From Phaseolus vulgaris (taxonomy: Eukaryota; Streptophyta; Magnoliopsida; Fabales; Fabaceae): a stretch of 64,000 nucleotides of DNA. Under the pieces are notes generated by a model. It did not search any database, had not been told where the DNA came from, and was given only the letters and a program-made list of their open reading frames with translations. Position 1 is the stretch's first letter. Each line of letters starts with the position of its first letter. Positions 59,085-64,000 of this stretch are shown piece by piece. Location: contig NC_023754.2 of assembly GCF_000499845.2 (NCBI RefSeq), positions 27,814,611 through 27,878,610 on the forward strand, given 5' to 3'. The position numbers and the translations under genes are program-made.

Positions 59085-62000
59085 ATGCCCGACTTCAACG
59101 ACTCCATCGCGCCGCCGTCGCGCCCCGTTCCCGTCCGCGAGGACTGCTGGTCCGAGGAGGCTTCTTCCACGCTCGTCGACGCCTGGGGCCGACGCTACCT
59201 CGAACTCAACCGCGGCAACCTCCGCCAGAAGGACTGGCAGGACGTTGCGGACGCCGTTAACGCGCTCCACGGCCACACCAAGAAGACGCACCGCACAGAC
59301 GTCCAGTGCAAGAACCGCATCGACACCATAAAGAAGAAGTACAAGATCGAGAAGGCTAGGGTTTCGTCCTCCAATGGTACTCTCTCTTCCTCCTGGCCTT
59401 TCTACGAACGATTGGATGCTCTGATTGGCCCTAATTTCAACGCCAAGAAACCTCCTTCCTCCTCGCCGTCTCCTTCGCCGCCTGTGGCTCTTCCGCTGCT
59501 GCCGCATCGTAAGAACCTTTCTTCCTCGCCTGCAATTGCGGTGACACCGACGGCCGTCGCGCTGCCCCAGAAGCGCTCCGCCGCTGCGGCGGCGATGGAC
59601 GAGGGTTACTTCAGAAGGAATTACTCCGCTGTGGCTGCGGCTGCAGCGGCTGCGGAGGCTGATGAGGAGGAGGAGGAAGAGGAGGAGGAGGAGGCGGACG
59701 ATGTGGAGGAGGAGGAGGAGGAAGATGAAGGGAGGGGGAGCGAGGTGGAGGAAGGGGAGAAGGAGAGAGAAGGGATGAGGAGGTTGGCGAAGGCGATAGA
59801 GAGGTTTGGAGAAGTGTATGAGAGAGTGGAGGGACAGAAGCTGAGGCAGATGGTGGATTTGGAGAAACAGAGGATGCAATTTGCTAAAGATCTTGAAGTC
59901 CAGAGGATGCAGATGTTTATGGACACACAGGTTCAGCTCGAGAGAATTAAGCGCGGGAAACGATCTGGCTCTAACGGTGAGATGCAATTTCTTTCTGCCT
60001 TTTTTCTCCTTTTGGCTTGATTTGATCCACGTTGTACTTTTTGGTGTTTGGTTTTTCAACGAACGAATGATGTTTTGAACTTCAGGATAGTGGCTCGCCA
60101 GGGGATTCTTCAGTGAATTACTTTTTTTGGGAAAAGAAAAATAGGTTTTGTATGTTGGTTTTAGACTCTAGGGTTCACTGAATGCTCTGAATTGGTTGTT
60201 TCTTGGAGTTCTGCAATTAAATATACTCGCTAGTGGTGCACTTTAGTACTTCGCTTTGACAGGTTCTTTATATCATAGTTTATGGTGAGATATTTTTTTC
60301 TGAACTGTTTTTCTGTATAAATGGTTGAGGTATTGAGTTGAGCTAGTCCTCTTGACTATAGATTTTAGCTGGGTTCTGATGTTGGTTTAGTATTATAATC
60401 ACTTTTTTAAGCTTCTGGTGACATTGACATTAATGTGGGTGGTCTGTTAAATCTTTTGACTGAAGTGTCCAACGTTATTCTTTTTTGTATGGCTTCTCTT
60501 AATTTGTAAGTTAGCTTGAAGTTTATATAAACCCAAGGATTGATTAGTGTTTGGTGGACTAAAATGTGTTCAAACCTTACAAATCACATGTATTGCTGAA
60601 TAACTTCTGTATACAGATGTGTCTTGGTCTATATACTTTTTTTTATCTTTCTTTGTGGTATTAGTGTGTTGAAGATTCTCACATTCAAATCATTGTTTTT
60701 TAGTTCTGCATTCAGTGGCTGTTGTTAATGTTATATTTCACTTTCCTTTTGTATCTGATTGAAATAGAGCCAATCTTGGTAAACTGGTGCTATGTTTCTG
60801 CTTTTATAAATGCTGTGCTGAACCATGTGTGGTACATGTGTGCTATATTTCAACTTTCATAAATGTGATGCGGTTTTGGGTAGTTGTGGTCTAATATAAT
60901 AAGGTAAATCGGGGGAAACATGTTGATGATTGAACTCATGGGATATTTTCTGGCACACTGATGTTGATTTAGGGGATAGGAAGCCACTACCATGCAGTAA
61001 CTTTAGTAGATGGATCTTAGAAATATGATGGCAGTGATAGGTTAACTAAAACTAACACAATTGATAACCCATGATTTCTCGGTCCCATTGAGAAATATTG
61101 TCTAGCCATCCCTTCAATACCAAGAAAGGCTTTATGGATGTTATTTACTAACTTGTCTTGTTTAGTATAACTATAAAAATGGATTCCAATTTTGGAATCC
61201 ATTTTTACAAAACGACTTTAATGAGTTAACTTTATAAGTTTAAGGTCACTTGTGGATTCTTGAATCTGTTGGAATGGTTATTTGAACTCGGGGTTTTGCA
61301 AAGTTGAGGCACAAATGTCATAGTGAATTTAACTTTCTGTTGTATATTGTTTAGCAACTGAGGAGAAATTGTCTGCTATTGATGAACACTGAACTTGTAC
61401 AAATTGCCCTCTGGTTTGCCTGGTCATCTATTGACAATGGGTTAAGAGTTTGTCTAAATTCACTTATTTTAATTTAAAAATTATCCATATTAAATGTTGT
61501 ATTTGGGTACCATCTTACGAAACTGAGGAACTTGATATGAACTATGTTAGGAGTTTCGATTGATGTCATGAACATATCTCAGTCCAGTTCCATTCCAACT
61601 CAGTTAGGAGTTACGATTGATGTCACACAGCTATAAGACTGTTCACCATGTGGTTTTACATTCTCAAAGGAAAACCTTCAGTGTCCTCTCTAGTTATTTG
61701 TACCTGTCATCTGTTCTCAACGTAGGTAGGTACTGGTGGAGTCTGGCAAGAAGCTGCATCTATTATTTGCTCTGTTCAAATCTTCAAGAAAGGTGCAACT
61801 ACAGGCACGGTAACATGTCCCAGACTTTCTATCTATGTGAAGTGAACCGGATTTTGTAAAGAATGGGTTTTAGACACAAATAAAAGGTTCGGGAGGTTGA
61901 TTTACCAAATGTCATTTAATTAAAACTAATCCCATTCACCCAGTTTGATAAATACTAGTATGGTTTAAGTTGATAGATTTCATCGATGATGAGTTAATGA

Positions 62001-63529
62001 CTCCAGTTGCTACATATCATACCTAATTGGTATGGATGTGTAAAGCAAGGCTAGGATCAAGGTATCCAATCTCTAGCTTGGTTGTTTTGTTTCTTATTTC
62101 TGCATGGTGCTGCTCTTTTCTTTGCCCTCTGATTATTGCTAGCTAATCAGCATACTAGAAAAGTTAGGAGACTATTTTAGAGAAGTATCTAATATCCATG
62201 AATTAAAATTCAACAAGATTCCATTTGTCCTGTACTGAAGTAGTGATGACCTAGATCCTTAGGATGGTCCTATGCTGAGAACATGAAGTGCGTAGATGAA
62301 AGTTTGATGCTAGCCGTGGCTTCTAGTCAATTGTTCCTCTCCCCCCCAATTTTATCCTTTTAACCACTCCAGTGGTTTTGTGCAAGTTTGATTTTCTTAT
62401 AGGAGAAAAAAGTATACTTTCTTTTGATGTTGTTTTCAGTCTTAAAAATCATAAAAATAAAGACAGTGAGGAAAATGGTAATGATTCCTTTGTTTATTGA
62501 GGTTGTCTTATTTTTTTTACCTTGTTTCTTATTATATTTGTTAGGATTATAGCTTGTATCACTTATGACAATATAAGGACTATTTCTTTTGCTTGATAAA
62601 TGGTAATTTTTCTTCCTTTTACTATCTTTTCAAATCCACTTTATTCGTTTTCAGGCCAATGCTACTAAATGTCAACTTTCTAGGAGTTATGGTTTTAAGA
62701 AAAATACCAATAAGATGTTCTGTTTTTAATGTCTGCTTAATTTCTAGTAATAATATTTCAACAAACAAGTTAATTTTTGGGGTTTAGTTATTTTTTCTCT
62801 AAGAGTACAATGACAGTGTGATCCGTGGTTTTGGTAGGATGAGTACTACTACTAGTGTGTTTTTGAGTTTCATTCCTAAAGCACGTGGAAAAGCACGAAC
62901 TAGTTGCATATTGGTATATGTGAGGTTCCTTTTCAACAATAGAAAGCCAAACACTCGTAACCTTGCTTCACACATCATATTTAGAAATCTGAGCAAGACA
63001 ACTGCTTCAGATTACTAATAAATCCAAATTTGTTTGGTTTTAGTCATTCAGGAATAAGTGTCATTTCATAGATATCTTTAGGTACAAAAATCTGGAATTC
63101 TTATCGAATCTCATTTTATTATGCTCTTGATTATTACCTGTGGATAAAAATTACTACCCAAAGGCATTTATGTTTTTTACTTTCAATTGATTGCATGCAT
63201 ATATACTATCCAGGTGCTCTAGATAAGGTGTCACTTTAGAAAGAATTTAATTTTGTTTTTGAATACAATTACGTAAATGTGTCCGTTGCTTTTGACTTTA
63301 AACCAGCATTATTTTGTGGTTGTTAGAATCTTGGTGATTTACGATCTGATCTATCTAACTAGTGAATAATACCTAAAGCGTAGTTGTGGGTTATTCTTTC
63401 GTTCTAAACATTTGGTATTAAAAGAAGTAATGATAGTTTGAGATAGAAGATCTCTTAATTTACACTTGTCACGGCTCTGCTGAAGAATTTTTGACAAAAT
63501 TGTTCATTGGTGCAGATATGTATAGCTAG
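59085..63529 (+). CDS. Trihelix transcription factor (ASIL-like), short terminal exon
   Basis: Nuclear regulator with one N-terminal trihelix (GT/Myb-like) domain at about residues 19-113: DCWSEEASSTLVDAWGRRYL, NLRQKDWQDVADAVN, CKNRIDTIKKKYK, and a fourth-helix WPFYERLDALIG; the three helix Trp residues are at 22, 34 and 51. Then a Pro/Ser/Ala-rich linker, a long Glu-rich block (about 194-232, GAG/GGA microsatellite-like DNA), and a predicted coiled-coil C-terminus with alternating Q/M (VYERVEGQKLRQMVDLEKQR) typical of the ASIL class, which represses embryo or seed genes in Arabidopsis. Exon 1 is 59085-59976 with donor GTGAGA. With the acceptor at 63515, exon 2 (63516-63529) adds DMYS and a stop, giving 301 aa. 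A nearer acceptor at 60085 would stop at once (298 aa). The choice between them is not settled. Confidence 0.82.
59977..63515 (+). other. Candidate 3.5-kb terminal intron of the trihelix gene
   Basis: T-rich, intron-like on the plus strand, with no recognised exon. It includes a 32-bp near-perfect palindrome (61175-61206) and a 23-bp direct repeat GTTAGGAGTTWCGATTGATG (about 61546 and 61602). Open frames near 61617-61859 and 62799-63018 resemble no known family. If the 60085 acceptor is used instead, most of this is 3' UTR or intergenic. Confidence 0.5.
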
Positions 63530-64000
63530 CCAAGTGAAGTGGGCGATGGTTGGATGATGGTGCTCGAAAAGCTGTCTTGGTTTGGGTCTGGTCGTGGGAA
63601 AGTACATATCTTCAGCAGCTGATATACTGTCATGAGGGAATATCTCCTATAGAAATTTATCCTGGAGTAATTTTGGATTCTTTTAGCTAGCCTTTTATTT
63701 GTTGTTATTAGTCCTTCCTTATAAATTAAATCAGCGACTGTGCTAGGCCTAATTTGGCTCCGATATAGAATTTGCTCCAATGTACAACACTCTTATGCCA
63801 AATGCCCTCCCTTGCCCCTTTCCACTACCTGGTTGGTTTGTTTGTTTGTTTCAAAGCGCTTTACGTTTTTTAATTAACAAAACAACATAGTCTCCATTGT
63901 CTTCCACTTTTTCACATTAAAACACCTAGGTTTTGATAAGTGAAAATAAATAAGGACTACAAATAATTTCTTTCTTATTTGTTTTTAAAATAGTTAATAT
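63530..64000. other. Trihelix gene 3' flank to the window end
   Basis: Probable 3' UTR to about 63780, where AT-rich polyadenylation-like signals occur. Nothing else is recognised before the window ends. Confidence 0.5.

Noticed and set aside
58965..60059. 364-codon open frame opposite the trihelix gene
   Set aside because: Antisense shadow of the low-complexity trihelix exon; the product is Leu/Arg-biased and has no family resemblance.
1..64000. CRISPR arrays, bacterial-type operons, organelle inserts or virus-like integrants
   Set aside because: No regularly spaced repeats with unique spacers, no polycistronic gene arrangement, and no organelle or viral coding sequence recognised on either strand.

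Overview
The window is nuclear DNA from a flowering plant. Genes are split by GT-AG introns, the intergenic DNA is very AT-rich, and the proteins are plant families (GARP and trihelix transcription factors, PYR/PYL ABA receptor, PADRE, DUF688). The protein flavour and repeat types suggest a dicot, probably a papilionoid legume of the Glycine/Phaseolus/Vigna group; that placement is recognition rather than proof. I rebuilt exons by hand, and every gene model given closes in frame.

Layout. 1.99-4.51 kb (+): a six-exon GARP/G2-like transcription factor with repression-type motifs. 4.5-10.7 kb: AT-rich spacer with an (AT)n run, a MITE-like element, a decayed Ty1/copia integrase region and a fresh 211-bp tandem duplication. 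10.78-13.03 kb (-): a DUF688 protein. 13-21.7 kb: gene-poor, with a possible LTR-retrotransposon fragment and a well-delimited Mutator-like non-autonomous element carrying three 126-bp repeats. 21.7-23.6 kb (-): an RD21-type papain-like cysteine protease with a granulin domain. 25.6-29.5 kb (+): SF3B1, the largest U2 snRNP subunit, with one intron. 31.3-31.9 kb (-): an intronless PYL abscisic-acid receptor. 33-39 kb: debris, including a cytosolic leucyl-tRNA synthetase pseudogene (-), a long inverted repeat around a small ORF, and unassigned GC-rich coding-like patches. 44.7-45.7 kb (-): intronless PEX7, whose 3' flank is duplicated about 10 kb away at 33.0-34.7 kb. 46.0-46.3 kb: a second, shorter member of the Mutator-like family. 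52.55-53.10 kb (+): a PADRE/DUF4228 protein. 59.1-63.5 kb (+): a trihelix factor whose last exon encodes only a few residues, across either a 3.5-kb or a 109-bp intron.

The genes form no operon or pathway cluster. They are independent housekeeping functions (splicing, peroxisomal import), stress or hormone functions (PYL, RD21-like protease, PADRE) and transcription factors. I found no CRISPR array, convincing tRNA or rRNA, recognised miRNA, virus-like insertion or new multi-gene system. The most interesting material is the transposon and duplication structure and the alternative 3' end of the trihelix gene.
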